DNA of 64,000 nucleotides from Pelagomonas calceolata (GCA_918797485.1 CAKKNE010000003.1:4836001-4900000), one strand, 5' to 3'; shown: positions 9,853 through 19,946, numbered from the stretch's first letter. Made by a program: numbers and translations. The notes: a model not told the origin generated them from the sequence alone.

Positions 9853-10572
9853 ATGTCCCGCAGAGCACGGGAATCCGAGTCCGAGTCCGAGGCCGAGGCC
9901 GAGGCGCCGCTGCGGCTGGACGAACCGCTCGCCGAGGAGGGCCTGCAAGATATAGATTTTGATTTCGACGACCCACAGGAGCGGCACGCGCCGAGCATTT
10001 TGGGCTTGCTCCGGAAGCACCCGCTCGCGGACGTCGCGCCCAGGCCCGCGCTGGCCGCGCTGGCCGACTTGCTCGCTGGCGACCCCAGATCCGTCGGCAC
10101 CGTCGTCGGCTCGGGCGGCGGCGACGACCTGATAGGCTTCGTCGCCGCCGTCGACCTGGCCGCCTACGACGCGGGCGCGCACGCGGGCGTCGACGCGGCG
10201 CGCGCGTGCCTCGGCGCGCTCGCGGCGGGCGCGGCGCGGCCGGTCCTCGTCACGCACGCGTTCTTCGTGAACACACCGCCCAAGGTCGTCGCCGCCGCGT
10301 TCCAGTGCTTCGCCGCGGACCTCGACGCCGCCGCGTTCGAGGCGGACGCGCTCGTCGTCCCGGTCCGCGCCGCCGACGAGGACCGGGCCGAGGCCCCGCG
10401 CGCGAAGAAGGCGCGCGTCGCCGTTTCGTGCGCGAGCTTCCACGACGACGAGTTCGCGCGCGCGTCCCGCGACGCACTCGACCTCGGCGGCGGGGCGACG
10501 CTCCTGGCGCTCGACCCCGGCCAGTTCGCCGCCGCCGTCGCCCGCGTTGGGGCGCTCGCGGAGGAAACGTAG
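9853..10572 (+). CDS. BCP1: BCCIP / BCP1 family protein
   Basis: Homologue of yeast Bcp1 and animal BCCIP, nuclear proteins linked to uL14 chaperoning and ribosome biogenesis, and in animals to BRCA2/p21. 239 aa. The acidic N-terminus (Ser-Glu repeats) leads into IDFDFDDPQE, the family's conserved F-D-F-x-P entry. Then come HAPSILGLLRKH, ADLLAGD, VGTVVGS, LIGFVAAVDL and the VLVTHAFFVNTPPKVVAAAF block (family: lv.eRfiNmP.ev....). The C-terminal ASFHDDEFARAS resembles the family's F..eDe.f. The ATG at 9853 starts just before the acidic tract; an in-frame upstream extension has no family similarity. Confidence 0.78.
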   Translation: MSRRARESESESEAEAEAPLRLDEPLAEEGLQDIDFDFDDPQERHAPSILGLLRKHPLADVAPRPALAALADLLAGDPRSVGTVVGSGGGDDLIGFVAAVDLAAYDAGAHAGVDAARACLGALAAGAARPVLVTHAFFVNTPPKVVAAAFQCFAADLDAAAFEADALVVPVRAADEDRAEAPRAKKARVAVSCASFHDDEFARASRDALDLGGGATLLALDPGQFAAAVARVGALAEET

Positions 10573-11656
10573 TGCGGCAGGCCAAATGTACCCCGCGAGG
10601 GGAGTTGAGCCCACTGGCGCAGGCGCTCGGCCACGCGTCTGTGGTCCCGACGGCGTCCGAGCCACCTCATCCTGCTGCTGGGACTTCTGCTGGGATCCCC
10701 CGGGCCCAATAACAATAATAGTAGTAAGAAGGCACGAGCTACCGAGAGCCTTCTCCCTGGTTCAGTAGAGCATAGAAGTGCGCGAAAACATCGTTGCGCC
10801 GTTGTTGGCGTTAGCGGACGTCTCCGAGTCCGCTTATATTCTATTCAACATTTATTAATGGATATTCCGAGCCTTTGTACTTTGCCTTGTGGTCGGGGTG
10901 CGGGCTGATCTTTCGTGTCTGCCAATGAGCGGATATGGGTTGCGTACCTCGCAAACGGCGAATCAGGTCCAGCGGCGGGGGGAGGGGAAGCGTCCTCTTG
11001 AAGGCCCACGAGGCGGTGGGGAGGGGGGAGTGAGTCGCGTCTACGGAACAGCAGAGGCCCGCGTCACCGGCGCGGTCGGGTCACGCCGCCCTCTTGAGGA
11101 CTAGGTTGCCATTAACCGGTTAATAACCGGTAATTTACCCATTATTACTCCTCGGAGGGGATCTGGGGTAAATAACCCGCTCAATAACCCGACGGGTTTT
11201 CGACTAAACCCGTTTAGTGAGATTAGCGAAACACCCCTCCGGACGAGCGGATGGGCGCAAGCAGCCCGTTGAGCTTTTGGATACGTACAGGTGCGCCAAG
11301 GCAAGTACCAAGTCATGTGGCCCGGCGCGGCCCAGGTCCGCGCCAGACGCCGCCAGTGGCCTGTGAGGCCCCCTCACCTACCCCTCTATAAGATCCTGAG
11401 GTAAATAACCCGTACTAACCGGTAATTACCCGGGTTATTAACCCCGGGCGGCGCCAGGGGTAAAATAACCCCTCAGGTAAATGGCAACCTAGCTTGACTC
11501 GCTGCTTGAGGATGCAGCAGCATCCGACGCAGGCCCAAGATCCCACCCGAGCGAAGTCCTGGGCGGTCGTCGCCCCCAAGTGCCCCCAGGCTACTCACTT
11601 AGGCGGGGAACTCTAATAATAGTAACTGCACAAACGACAGAGAGCGGCGACCTGCC
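10573..11656. other. Intergenic region carrying a hAT-like MITE
   Basis: Besides the MITE at 11101-11492 this stretch has no recognisable gene. The text at 10735-10760 (GAGAGCCTTCTCCCTGG) matches a piece of the dispersed retroposon-like repeat described near 26290. Confidence 0.4.
11101..11492 (+). mobile_element. hAT-like MITE, copy 1
   Basis: A 392-bp non-coding element with terminal inverted repeats CTAGGTTGCCATTWACC at both ends and internal runs of ACCGGTAAT/ACCCGGG. It is full-length beside the inverted copy at 53844-54225. The flanking octamers CTTGAGGA (left) and CTTGACTC (right) match at their first five bases, consistent with an eroded 8-bp target duplication. It has no coding capacity, so it must move in trans. 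Confidence 0.75.
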
Positions 11657-13435
11657 TTAGACGCGGCCAGATTCGAGGACTTCCTCCTCCGAGTCCCCTT
11701 CGGTCTCTTCCTCCTCCTCCTTGATTCGGCGGCGTTTGCGCGGCGCCGGGCGGCGCGCCGGCCGGCGCGCCGGCCGGCCCCAATCGTCGTCGTCCTCCTC
11801 CTCTGCCTCGGGCACCGACGAGTCCCAGTCTTCCTCGTCCTCGTCCTCACCCTCGGCGGCGCGGCGCGTGGGTGTCCGGCGCCGTTCGCTCCTTCGCAGG
11901 ACCCCGCCTTGCGCCGTCTCGCGACAGTCGTCCGCTTCCTCCTCGTCGTCCGTCTCGGACGGCGCGGGCGTTCGACGGCGACCGCGAGTCCGGCCCTTTT
12001 TTCCTCGGGCGGTGCCGAGCCCCCCAGAAACGCTAGTGGTCGGCTGCGACGGAGGCCTCGGAACCGGCGCGGGCGCCGGCTCCGGCGCAGACCGCGGACT
12101 CGGGGCCGAGGCGGGCGCGGGCGCCGGGGTCGCCGTCCTCCTGGCGGCGGGCGGAGCGTGGACTGGCGGTGCGAAGAAGGCGCGGCAGCGCTCGGAGATG
12201 CTCGGGAGGAGCCGCAGCTCGGCGTGGAGTTCCTGCGAGGTCAACGGCCGCCGCACGTCGAACTGCGGGACGACCCAAACGTGCGGCTTCGCGGGCGCCG
12301 CCCAGGCCGTCGGGTTGTCGTCGAGAATGACGCAGCGTGCCGTTCGTTGCGCGCGGAGCGCGGCGGCGACGTCGTCGGGCAGCCGCTTCGACCCCGGCGC
12401 GCGGTCGACGACGACCGTGACGTCGAGCGCGCCGCGCCAGCCCTGGAGCGCGTCGCCGGTCGAAGCCTCGGTCGCCGCCTCGTGCGCCGCGAGCGCCGCG
12501 ACGGCTTCGACGCCCATGAGATTCGCCGTGACCACGCGCACGGTCGCGCCGCAGGCGCGCAACGCCGCGAGCAGCGCGCGCGTGCCCTTGCGCACGCAGA
12601 GCACGTGGCGCGCGGGGGTCGCCGCCGCGGCGGGGCCCGGGACCGGAGCGTCGAGCGGCACGACGCCCTCGCAAATCGCCTCGAGGTTCGTCGGCACCTC
12701 GGCCTCGGGCAACATGTGGAACAACGTGCCGTCGAGGTCCAGGAGCGCAAAGAGCCGGCGCTGGTGCGGCGCGCCAGCCCCGGCGTCGACGCGTCGCGCG
12801 CGCTTGTACGCCTTCTTCGCGGGAGGCGCGTCGAACGCCGGCGACGGCGCGCGCCGCGCGGCCGCCTGCACGGCGGCCCAGCGGCTGACGGCGGCGCCGG
12901 CTTCGTTCGCGCTCGCGCTGGGACGGCTCGAGGCGCTCGGGTCGACCGAGCCCAGGGCCCACGCGGGCCGCCGCGCGGGGGACGCGCCGTCAACCGCCGC
13001 TGGCGCGCGGGCCGCCGGCCGCGGCGCTGCCGACGCCGCGCCGGCGCCGACCCTAAAGCGCGCGAGGTCGGCCGGCCTCGCTGGCGCGGCCGGCTTCGGC
13101 GCCGGCGGTGTCGCCAGCGTCGTGCGCTTCTTCGCCTTCTTCGGTTCGGGTTGTGCCCGCGCGCAGTCTAGCCTCTGCGCCCTCGCGACCTCTTCTGGCC
13201 GCGCGCGGACGGGCGTAAGATGCTCCTGCGCCGTCGGCCAGACGGTGTCGTCGTCGTCGTAAAGCACGCGCCAGACCCTCCGTCCCTCCGCAACACCGTT
13301 ATCATCGTCCTCGTCGCGCCCGACGACCATCCCGCGATAGACGGTTCCCGCGGGCGCTTGGTCCGCAAACGCCCGGCCGAAGGCCACCGGCGACGCCTCG
13401 ACGACCGCGCCGATGCGAAAGGTGAGGGGTTCCAT
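11657..13435 (-). CDS. FCP1-type HAD phosphatase with N-terminal Tudor-like domain
   Basis: Predicted nuclear protein phosphatase of 592 aa. An N-terminal module (about 1-85: VVEASPVAFGRAF, YRGMVVGRDE, RRVWRVLYDDDDTVWPTA) looks like a Tudor/PWWP-type chromatin reader. The HAD domain (about 245-440) has the catalytic FALLDLDGTLFH (DxDGT), RVVTANLM, a GSKRL lysine, CVILDDNPTAW as the acidic motif, and VVPQFD. These match the FCP1/SCP family that dephosphorylates the RNA polymerase II CTD. No BRCT domain is seen, unlike true FCP1. The C-terminus alternates acidic runs with basic, NLS-like runs. ATG 13435 is preferred; an in-frame ATG at 13729 adds a Pro-rich leader over G-runs that is probably not coding. 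Confidence 0.8.
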   Translation of the reverse strand: MEPLTFRIGAVVEASPVAFGRAFADQAPAGTVYRGMVVGRDEDDDNGVAEGRRVWRVLYDDDDTVWPTAQEHLTPVRARPEEVARAQRLDCARAQPEPKKAKKRTTLATPPAPKPAAPARPADLARFRVGAGAASAAPRPAARAPAAVDGASPARRPAWALGSVDPSASSRPSASANEAGAAVSRWAAVQAAARRAPSPAFDAPPAKKAYKRARRVDAGAGAPHQRRLFALLDLDGTLFHMLPEAEVPTNLEAICEGVVPLDAPVPGPAAAATPARHVLCVRKGTRALLAALRACGATVRVVTANLMGVEAVAALAAHEAATEASTGDALQGWRGALDVTVVVDRAPGSKRLPDDVAAALRAQRTARCVILDDNPTAWAAPAKPHVWVVPQFDVRRPLTSQELHAELRLLPSISERCRAFFAPPVHAPPAARRTATPAPAPASAPSPRSAPEPAPAPVPRPPSQPTTSVSGGLGTARGKKGRTRGRRRTPAPSETDDEEEADDCRETAQGGVLRRSERRRTPTRRAAEGEDEDEEDWDSSVPEAEEEDDDDWGRPARRPARRPAPRKRRRIKEEEEETEGDSEEEVLESGRV

Positions 13436-13877
13436 GCCGAGCGCCAGTGGACTGCTTTGCTCTAATGCGCCGCTGGCTTCTTCTAGAGAGGCCCCGTCCT
13501 TGTTTTTCAACCCTAGTGGTGGTGAGGCACTAGAATTCGGCGGCCTCAGGGTTCGGGTTTTTCGCCCTGGGGGGGCTATGGGGGGGGTTAGCAGGGGGGT
13601 GGGGGGGGTAGACTCTTCATTACTCGCCGGCTGGAAGGGGGGGATGGGGTGGTCCGGCTGCCAGAGCTGACGGTCGTCGCTAACGCGCGATCCGACGCGG
13701 ATTCCACGAGGAACTCCTAGACGCGACATGCAGTTGTTTGACTATCGTTCGGTTCGATACTGGTCCAAAAAGATCAATGGGACACTTACTGGGGCTCGAA
13801 AAAAATAATTTTTTAATTCGCGATATTGACGGTCCCATATATAGCTTTACAATCTAACTTAGATGACAAAAATAGAA
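13436..13877. other. Intergenic region with poly-G runs
   Basis: Long G runs at 13567-13640. A short palindromic motif, CTAGTGGTG..GAGGCACTAGAAT, at 13507-13531 recurs at about 51331-51355 and may be a small dispersed repeat. No gene seen. Confidence 0.4.
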
Positions 13878-16016
13878 TCAAACCTCTGGATTGTGGCCAC
13901 GCGTGTGGGCGGGGGTTAGCCCGGCTACCGCGGCTAGCGGCCGCGAGAGATCTGGCAACAAGCCTACGTTCCCGCTCGCGGGAGGTAGCTCCCCGACATC
14001 TCCCCGGAGTCCGCCTCCCCAAACCCGAAGTTTCTTGGTCAAAATAGCAACGCCACGGGTCTGCCGAACTCGGTGGAGGACGGAAAAGGATTCAGAGTGC
14101 GTGCAGTAGTCGGAAAGGTCACATAACACATCCGCGCCTAGCCCGGCCGCACAGGTCGCTCCGGGGCTTTCTGGAGGACGTCGCGGTCGGCACGCCACGT
14201 CGGCGACGAGGTGGTGCACGCGCGGCGCGTAGTCCTTGACGCGCGAGACGAGGGCGCAGTCGCAGTCCCAGGCGCCCCCCCGGGCCTCGCGCAGGATTTC
14301 TGCCACGCTCTCCGCGACGCCGCGGCCCCAGTCCTCGAAGCGCGCGCGGTCGGCGGCGGCGGACCCGGCCGGCACGCGGACGTTTTCGTGGACGTGGAGG
14401 ACGCCGCCGCGGTCCTTGAGGACCGCGCAGGCGGCGCGCCAGCCGCGCCGCGACGACGGCGTCAGCCCCAGCGACACGCGGTCGGCGACGCGGCCGAGCG
14501 CCGGCGCGACCGCCGACGAGTCGCCGACGTGGATCGCGTACCGGCTTTCCGCGACGCCATTCGCCGCGAGGTTCCGCCGCAGGGCGGCGACAGCGGCCGG
14601 CGCCCACTCGCAGCAGTGCGCGAACGCGACGCCGGCGCGGCACAAAAGGGGCAGCGCGAAGTAGCCGACGCCCGCGTAGAGGTCGACGACCGTCTCCCCC
14701 CTCGCGTCGAGCGCGCCGAAGCGCATGCGTTCCGACCCGTTGCCCCGGGCGAACATGGTGTGCGTGGCGTCAAACCCGTACGCGACGCCGGCCTCGCGGA
14801 CGACGACCCACGACGAGTCCGGGCCGCCGGGCCCGTGCAGCAGGACGCGCCGCGAGCTTCGGAAACCGTCCGGCGCGATCTCGGCGTCCCGGAACACGCG
14901 CGACGCGCCTGCGGCGCGCGCGACGCGCGCCCAGAACGCGCCGTCGCCGTCGCCGACCGGTACGTCCGGCGGCACGAGCACGGCGTCGTCGCCGAGCCGC
15001 GTCCACCGCAGGCGGTCCGAGGCAGGCGCCGTTGACCGATCGCGGAGGAGGTCCGCGAGCGACGGCCGGCGCCCCGCCTTCCGGCGCGCCGCCCTGGACG
15101 GAGGCAGGTCGGGCGCTGCGACGACCGTCGCCGCCGCGCCCGCGAGCGCCGCCTCCACGCCGGGGTCGCGCGCTTCCACCGCCCGGAGACCGGCGCGCGT
15201 CAGCGGGATCGCCAGCGCGCCGCCGGCGCCCGCCGGCGCGACGGAGAAGTTCTTGTCGAACCCACCGCGCGCCTCGAGCGCCGACTTGACGGCCTTGGCG
15301 CGCGCGCGCGGCACGACGACCGCCGCCGCCGCCGCCACCGCCGCGCCGGGGCCGGCGTCGTCGCCCAGCTCCGACGCGACGGCGCGCGCGAGGCCGTCGA
15401 GCGCGACGCGCGCGGCCGCGAGCCGCCGCGCCGCCTCGGCCGCGAGAAAGTCGAGCCGCTCGGCGCTGGGCACGTGCCGCGCGCCGTCGCGCGTCACCTC
15501 GCCCAGCGGACAGTCGAGCGCGGCGCCCGTGGACCGGACGGCGACGGTCGGCACGTCGGCCAGGTTGCAGCCCGTCTCGCGCCAGCCGCTGGCGTGGCAT
15601 ACCCGCACGAGCCGCCGCGCCGCGGCGAGGGTCGCGCAGCGGACGTGCGCGATCGGCGGCTCGAACTTGAGCGAGACCGTCCAGCGCTCGCCGGCGGGCC
15701 ACGCGGTCGCCTCCGCCGCGAGCGCGGCCACGGCGCGGCCCACCGCCGCCCCGGCGACGCCGTCGTGACTGACGAAGAGCCAGCGCCCGCGGCGCTTGCG
15801 GCCCGCCCCGGCGGGCGCGGCGTAGACGGCGCAGCGACCCGCGCACGTGCTCGTCGTCGCGTACGCGGCGCGCCCGTTGATCGCCCCGACGAGCGGCGCG
15901 GCCGCCGCGTCGACGCCGCCCGCCGGCGCGCGGTCCAGCGCCGCGTCGCCGAGGCGCGCCAGGGCCCGCGCCCGCGCGTCGGCCCACGACGCGCCCGGGG
16001 TGCTGAGCTCACCCAT
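13878..16016 (-). CDS. TYW3-TYW2 fusion, tRNA wybutosine synthesis
   Basis: Two consecutive enzymes of wybutosine formation at tRNA-Phe position 37 in one 712-aa chain. Residues about 1-230 are TYW3 (N4-methyltransferase of the tricyclic base): SWADARARALARL, STCAGRCAVY, FVSHDG, SLKFEPPIAHVRC, ASGWRETGC. Residues about 330-640 are TYW2, the Trm5-like aminocarboxypropyl transferase, with the SAM-binding VVDLYAGVGYFALPLL, CEWAPAAVAALRRNLAANGV, LHVHENV and VKDYAPRVHHLVADVACRP. Land plants also join TYW2, TYW3 and a Kelch/LCMT-like module; that module is absent here. The last ~70 residues after ACRP look unrelated to either family and may be downstream repeat read as coding, or follow an unseen intron. 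Start: ATG 16016, in context of the TYW3 N-terminus. Confidence 0.88.
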   Translation of the reverse strand: MGELSTPGASWADARARALARLGDAALDRAPAGGVDAAAAPLVGAINGRAAYATTSTCAGRCAVYAAPAGAGRKRRGRWLFVSHDGVAGAAVGRAVAALAAEATAWPAGERWTVSLKFEPPIAHVRCATLAAARRLVRVCHASGWRETGCNLADVPTVAVRSTGAALDCPLGEVTRDGARHVPSAERLDFLAAEAARRLAAARVALDGLARAVASELGDDAGPGAAVAAAAAVVVPRARAKAVKSALEARGGFDKNFSVAPAGAGGALAIPLTRAGLRAVEARDPGVEAALAGAAATVVAAPDLPPSRAARRKAGRRPSLADLLRDRSTAPASDRLRWTRLGDDAVLVPPDVPVGDGDGAFWARVARAAGASRVFRDAEIAPDGFRSSRRVLLHGPGGPDSSWVVVREAGVAYGFDATHTMFARGNGSERMRFGALDARGETVVDLYAGVGYFALPLLCRAGVAFAHCCEWAPAAVAALRRNLAANGVAESRYAIHVGDSSAVAPALGRVADRVSLGLTPSSRRGWRAACAVLKDRGGVLHVHENVRVPAGSAAADRARFEDWGRGVAESVAEILREARGGAWDCDCALVSRVKDYAPRVHHLVADVACRPRRPPESPGATCAAGLGADVLCDLSDYCTHSESFSVLHRVRQTRGVAILTKKLRVWGGGLRGDVGELPPASGNVGLLPDLSRPLAAVAGLTPAHTRGHNPEV

Positions 16017-16804
16017 ACCGATGCGCGCACGAGACGACAGGGCGTCGACCGAGACTGATGAATGAGTAGCTATACTCGGTTGTGTGCAAGCCTTTGTGCC
16101 CAAGCACCTGGACTTTGTGCCCAAGCACCTGGCTAAGCACCTGGACTTTGTGCCCAAGCACCTGGCTAATCTCTGGCTCTAAGCTTGGCTATAGTACCTT
16201 ACCTACGGTACCTACGGTACGGTACTAGAGAGAGAAACCTACTAGCCCTTCCTACCCTAGATATGACTCTCTAAGTTTAAGTCTATACAGCGAGTGTCTT
16301 TGACGCTACGGTGTAACAACAATTTGCTATAAAACACTCTCGTAGTTAGGTTGGCCCAGCCCTCGGCTGGTGAGCTAGGACCCTCAGCTGGAAACCCGCG
16401 CCGCGGCCGAGCTAGAGGCCGCAGGGCTCGTCGCCGGAGGAATCCGCCCTTCTCTGCCTTCGTCCAAGACCACTCTCCCGCGACGAGAGCAGGGAGAAAT
16501 CCAGCCGCCAACGTCGAAAAACCCGGCTTTTTGTAAATGTAAGCCCTAGCTTACTCCGAGTCGTCGCCAGCCTGAGTGGATTTATCTTTAGCCTTAGTCT
16601 ACTCTGCAGCAAAATGTGCTCGACAGGTAAGCCCAAACAGCGTTTCCCCGTCGCGCGTTTCACCCACGCGCGACACGCAAAAAGTGTGGCGGGGCGATGC
16701 ACGACCGGCGCCACCTGCTCGGAGTAAGTAAACCCTAAGTAAACCCGCATATTCGTCGCGCCGAAAGGCACCTACCTCCCAAGGCACCGCGACAACTTCT
16801 TCAA
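16017..16804. other. Intergenic region with short tandem text and an LTR
   Basis: Upstream of the TYW fusion, TTTGTGCCCAAGCACCTGG and its variants occur several times in tandem (about 16094-16168). A GGTACC-rich tract at 16196-16217 abuts an LTR starting at 16218. The remainder to 16804 holds no clear gene. Confidence 0.5.
16218..16382 (+). mobile_element. Copia-like LTR fragment (fossil)
   Basis: Starts with TAGAGAGAGAAACC and follows the window's LTR family through ACTACGGTGTAACAACA-like text and ACACTCTCGTAG. The 3' end is missing. It begins immediately after a GGTACC-rich tract. Broken. Confidence 0.7.
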
Positions 16805-18296
16805 TTAGTACGCGGCCCCGGACGGGCGGCCAACCTTGCGCCGCCACGCGCCCTCGCCGCCCCAGGCCCGCGGCTTCGCGATCCGCCGGCGCCCGACGTT
16901 CTGGAAGGGGCCCATGTTCACCGCCAGGTTGTCCCACGGGGCGCCGATGGCGGCCCAGCGACATGACGTGTGTACCTTTGCCTCCACCTTTTCCGCGCTG
17001 GGCTCCGTGCACGTCGCCTCGGTGACGTTCGCGGCGCGGAGCCTCTTCAAGATAAAGTAGAGCCAGTAGGGCAGGTAGTGTTTGCGCGCGTCGCCGGCCG
17101 GACGATGAGAAGGCAGGTGGTCCAAATCATTCCGCAGGGAAGCCCACGCCGTGTCGTTCTTTACGAGGACGTGGGGCAGTTCGTCGTGGAGTTCCACGAC
17201 GGGACCCCGCTGGGGCGGCCACATCGGTCGTTCCAGAATCGGCACGGCGCCGGCGACGATCGCCTCGGTGTCGCCTGCGCGAGAAGGCGCGTCGACGGCG
17301 GCCCACCCGCCGACGCGCATGGAAAGGACGCGGCGCGGTGCGGTAGTTCGCGAAGCCCACGCCCGGCGGCGAAACGGCGTAGCGCGCGGCGCTCAACGCG
17401 TCGACGTAGCCGGCGCCCTTCAAGATGCCCGAGTGCCGGCCGGTCCGTGCCGTCCGTTCGCAGACGCCGTTTTTGCGAAGCGCCAAAATTTTGCGCGCCC
17501 GGTCGCGGTGGAGCCGGATGCCCGCGCAGCGCACGCGATCTGGCCTCCTATTGTCCGCACACCGGTCCTTCCAAAGCTTGAGGTCCTTGACGCCGCGCGG
17601 CAGCGCGTACGCGTGGCGCCTCGGTCGCGCGGGGTTCCGCAACAAGTTGTGGGCTAGTACGAGCGCGTCGGGCTTCGCTGCCTCGGGGTCGAACCAGCCG
17701 AAGCCCAATTTGGCCACCACCACGTAGTCGCTGTTGGTCCCGTTCAGCTCGGTTAGGGCGGGCACGCGCTCCGCCTCGTAGGGCACGAAGATCCAGGGCG
17801 CAAACGCCGCAGCGAGTTTCATGAGGGACCGCTGGTCGAAGATGACGTCGTCCGCTTGTACATCATACACGTCCCAGAATTTTGAATCACAACGCACGTG
17901 CGGGGGAGCCCTCGTGTAGGCCTCGTCGAGGCGAAACCGGTTCGTCCAGTAGTCCAGGCAGCACTTGAACTGGCGCTTGACGCACGCGGGCGGAGTGGCG
18001 AAGGGCACCTTATCCAACAAACACGTCAGGGGATACTCCGTGTTCGCCGGACATTTTACAGGAGGCAGCCCACAACACGACCTATTGGTTTTGACGGGCT
18101 CGGGCTCCATATTATACAAACGTACGTCCTCACTCCCATCATCTCGCAGCGAATCGTCCAACGGAAAGCACAGGTCCGTTCTCGCGCGAGACCGCGGCTC
18201 GTCGCAGCGCCAGGGCGCCGGGCGGTCGTTTCCCTTGTGGTACGGCTGCTCCTGCCGCGAGGCGACTCCGAGGAGCAGAAGCAGCCACGTTGGCAT
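16805..18296 (-). CDS. Secreted/Golgi glycosyltransferase, exostosin (GT47)-like C-terminus
   Basis: Two exons, 18296-17330 and 17274-16805, give 478 aa. The 55-nt intron 17329-17275 (GTCCTT...GCAG, phase 1) joins GFANYRTAPR to DTEAIVAGAVPILERP. The start MPTWLLLLLGVASRQ is a signal peptide or anchor. The luminal region is cysteine-rich. The C-terminal half carries ARYAVSPPGVGFANYR and EAIVAGAVPILERP, the pattern by which exostosin-type and related inverting transferases bind donor nucleotide-sugar. The resemblance is local, so GT47 membership is an inference and the linkage is unknown. An in-frame upstream ATG at 18371 would place residues before the signal sequence and is less likely. Confidence 0.65.
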
Positions 18297-18525
18297 GCTT
18301 TTTGCGATTTGGGCAGCCTCACACGACCTGCCCTGACGAGATGGTGCTATGATGATCTGCTGTTCGTACATTTGACCTCATAGGCAGCGGCTAGCTCATG
18401 AATACCACTGCATTGCATGCATGCTCCCCATACGGTAGGTGCATGTAAATTAGAGAGTGCATGTACCGGTGCCGGGCTTTACCGGCGCTGGGTACCCGCC
18501 CCGGAGATGCCCCGGGCTAGGTTCC
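18297..18525. other. Short intergenic stretch before an LTR
   Basis: No gene or family repeat seen; it includes a tandem GCATGCATGC run at about 18413-18423. Confidence 0.3.
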
Positions 18526-19110
18526 TAGAGAGAGAAATCTACTAGCCCTTCCTACCCTAGATATGTATCTCCCACTCTCTAATATTTGAGTCTATACATC
18601 GAGTGCCAAAAGCACTACGGTGTAACAACAGTTCACTATAAAACACTCTCGTAGTCAGGCCTATCAGCCCTAGGCTGGTTAGCTAGGACCCTGCTACTTT
18701 ACATAACGCTGCGACATACTCTTGCTAGGTTATGGGCCCACAGGGTTCTGCCTATTGACGTAGAGTGTTTTACAGTGAATGCCTAAACAAGGAAAAACAC
18801 CCAAAAAGAAATCTAAAGAGAAAACACCCCAAAAGAGCGGATGTTCTATTCTGAAAAAATTGCCAGTGGGTGTTGAAGATAGCAGAATTGAGGAGGCGAA
18901 GGACATGGTGGCTAGAAAGATAGAGTGCGAGCTAAACGACCGTGCTATCAACCCTCCAAGAGATACAAGCAGGTATCAAAAAGAAGTTGGTACCTTAACA
19001 ACAATTTGCTATAGTAGGTTATGGGCCCACAGGGTTCTGCCTATTGACGTAGTGCAGGAAAAAAGTAGGGTGCGGTGGTATCATGATATAGATACCCGGA
19101 TAGAATAGGC
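18526..19110 (+). mobile_element. Copia-like LTR element, broken fossil: 5' LTR, primer site, gag start
   Basis: A 202-bp LTR (18526-18727) with termini TAG...CTA. It is followed at once by GGTTATGGGCCCA, complementary to the anticodon arm of initiator tRNA-Met, the primer type used by Drosophila copia. A lysine-rich gag-like reading frame begins at 18779. The primer-site text recurs at about 19017, suggesting a rearranged copy. No pol or 3' LTR is present, so the element is broken. Confidence 0.75.
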
Positions 19111-19214
19111 CTAGTGAATACGGTACCAGCATTGCTATTGCTACCAGCCCTCTGAGAGGTGTGACTCAACAGTGCTCTTTTGCAGGCAGGTGCGACTCGT
19201 TAGTATCGAGCGGG

Positions 19215-19946
19215 ATGCGGATCTTGCTGGCGCCGCGAGCACTCGCAGCGACGCTCTCGGTCGCCGCCGCGCTCATCTCGCCGCAGTGCCTGCCGCATTG
19301 TGCTCGATCGCGGCCGGTCGCCGGCGCGGGCGGCGCGCGCGCGCCCGCGCGGCGGGTCCCCAGCTTGCGGTCGCCGCCGGCCGTACGCACCGCGGCGGCC
19401 GCCCTCGCCGCCCTCGTCCTCGCGCCGGCGCGGCTGCTCGCCTTTGGTCCCGAGAACATCGAGCTCGCGGACGTGGCCTACGAGGACACGGGCAAGCGCG
19501 TCGGCGAGATCTGCGCGGGTCGACCGCTCAAGGCGCCGGGCGAAAAGGTCGCCAAGGGCCTGCTGCCCAAGTGCGTCCTCGTGACCGCGACCGCCACCTC
19601 GAAGGCGAAGCAGTCCGTCAAGGACGCCGCCGTGTATGGCTACGTCAGGACGGCGACGGGAGACTCGGCGATCGCGAACAACCCGGACTTCCGCTCCGAC
19701 GCCGGCCAGTTCGCGATGATCAAGACGGTGCCGCCGGGCTCCGAGCGCGTCCAGTTCGAGTTCGTCGCGGTGATCCCCGACAAGGACATCGGCGCCGTCG
19801 AGGGCTCCCTGGGCAAGCTGACCTTCGACTCGCTCAAGGCCATCTCCTACCCGGGCGGCGCCCGCATGGCCACCTTCACGGCCTGCGAACTCGACTCGCT
19901 CTCGGACGAGTGCGACGGCGAACAGGAAAAGTTCATATCGAAATAA
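19215..19946 (+). CDS. Predicted thylakoid-lumen protein of unknown function
   Basis: 243 aa. The N-terminus has a first hydrophobic segment (residues 1-23), a basic Ala/Arg-rich linker, and a second hydrophobic segment (about 60-80, AAAALAALVLAPARLLAFG). This is the layout of a bipartite or tripartite plastid and thylakoid-lumen targeting peptide. The mature part (from about 80) begins FGPENIELADVAYEDTGK and is a compact beta-rich domain with four Cys (EICAGR, PKCVLV, TACEL, DECDG). I do not recognise a catalytic motif. It sits 0.9 kb upstream of an antenna gene, which fits a plastid role. The start at 19215 gives the targeting layout; an in-frame non-ATG extension upstream is ignored. Confidence 0.65.
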   Translation: MRILLAPRALAATLSVAAALISPQCLPHCARSRPVAGAGGARAPARRVPSLRSPPAVRTAAAALAALVLAPARLLAFGPENIELADVAYEDTGKRVGEICAGRPLKAPGEKVAKGLLPKCVLVTATATSKAKQSVKDAAVYGYVRTATGDSAIANNPDFRSDAGQFAMIKTVPPGSERVQFEFVAVIPDKDIGAVEGSLGKLTFDSLKAISYPGGARMATFTACELDSLSDECDGEQEKFISK

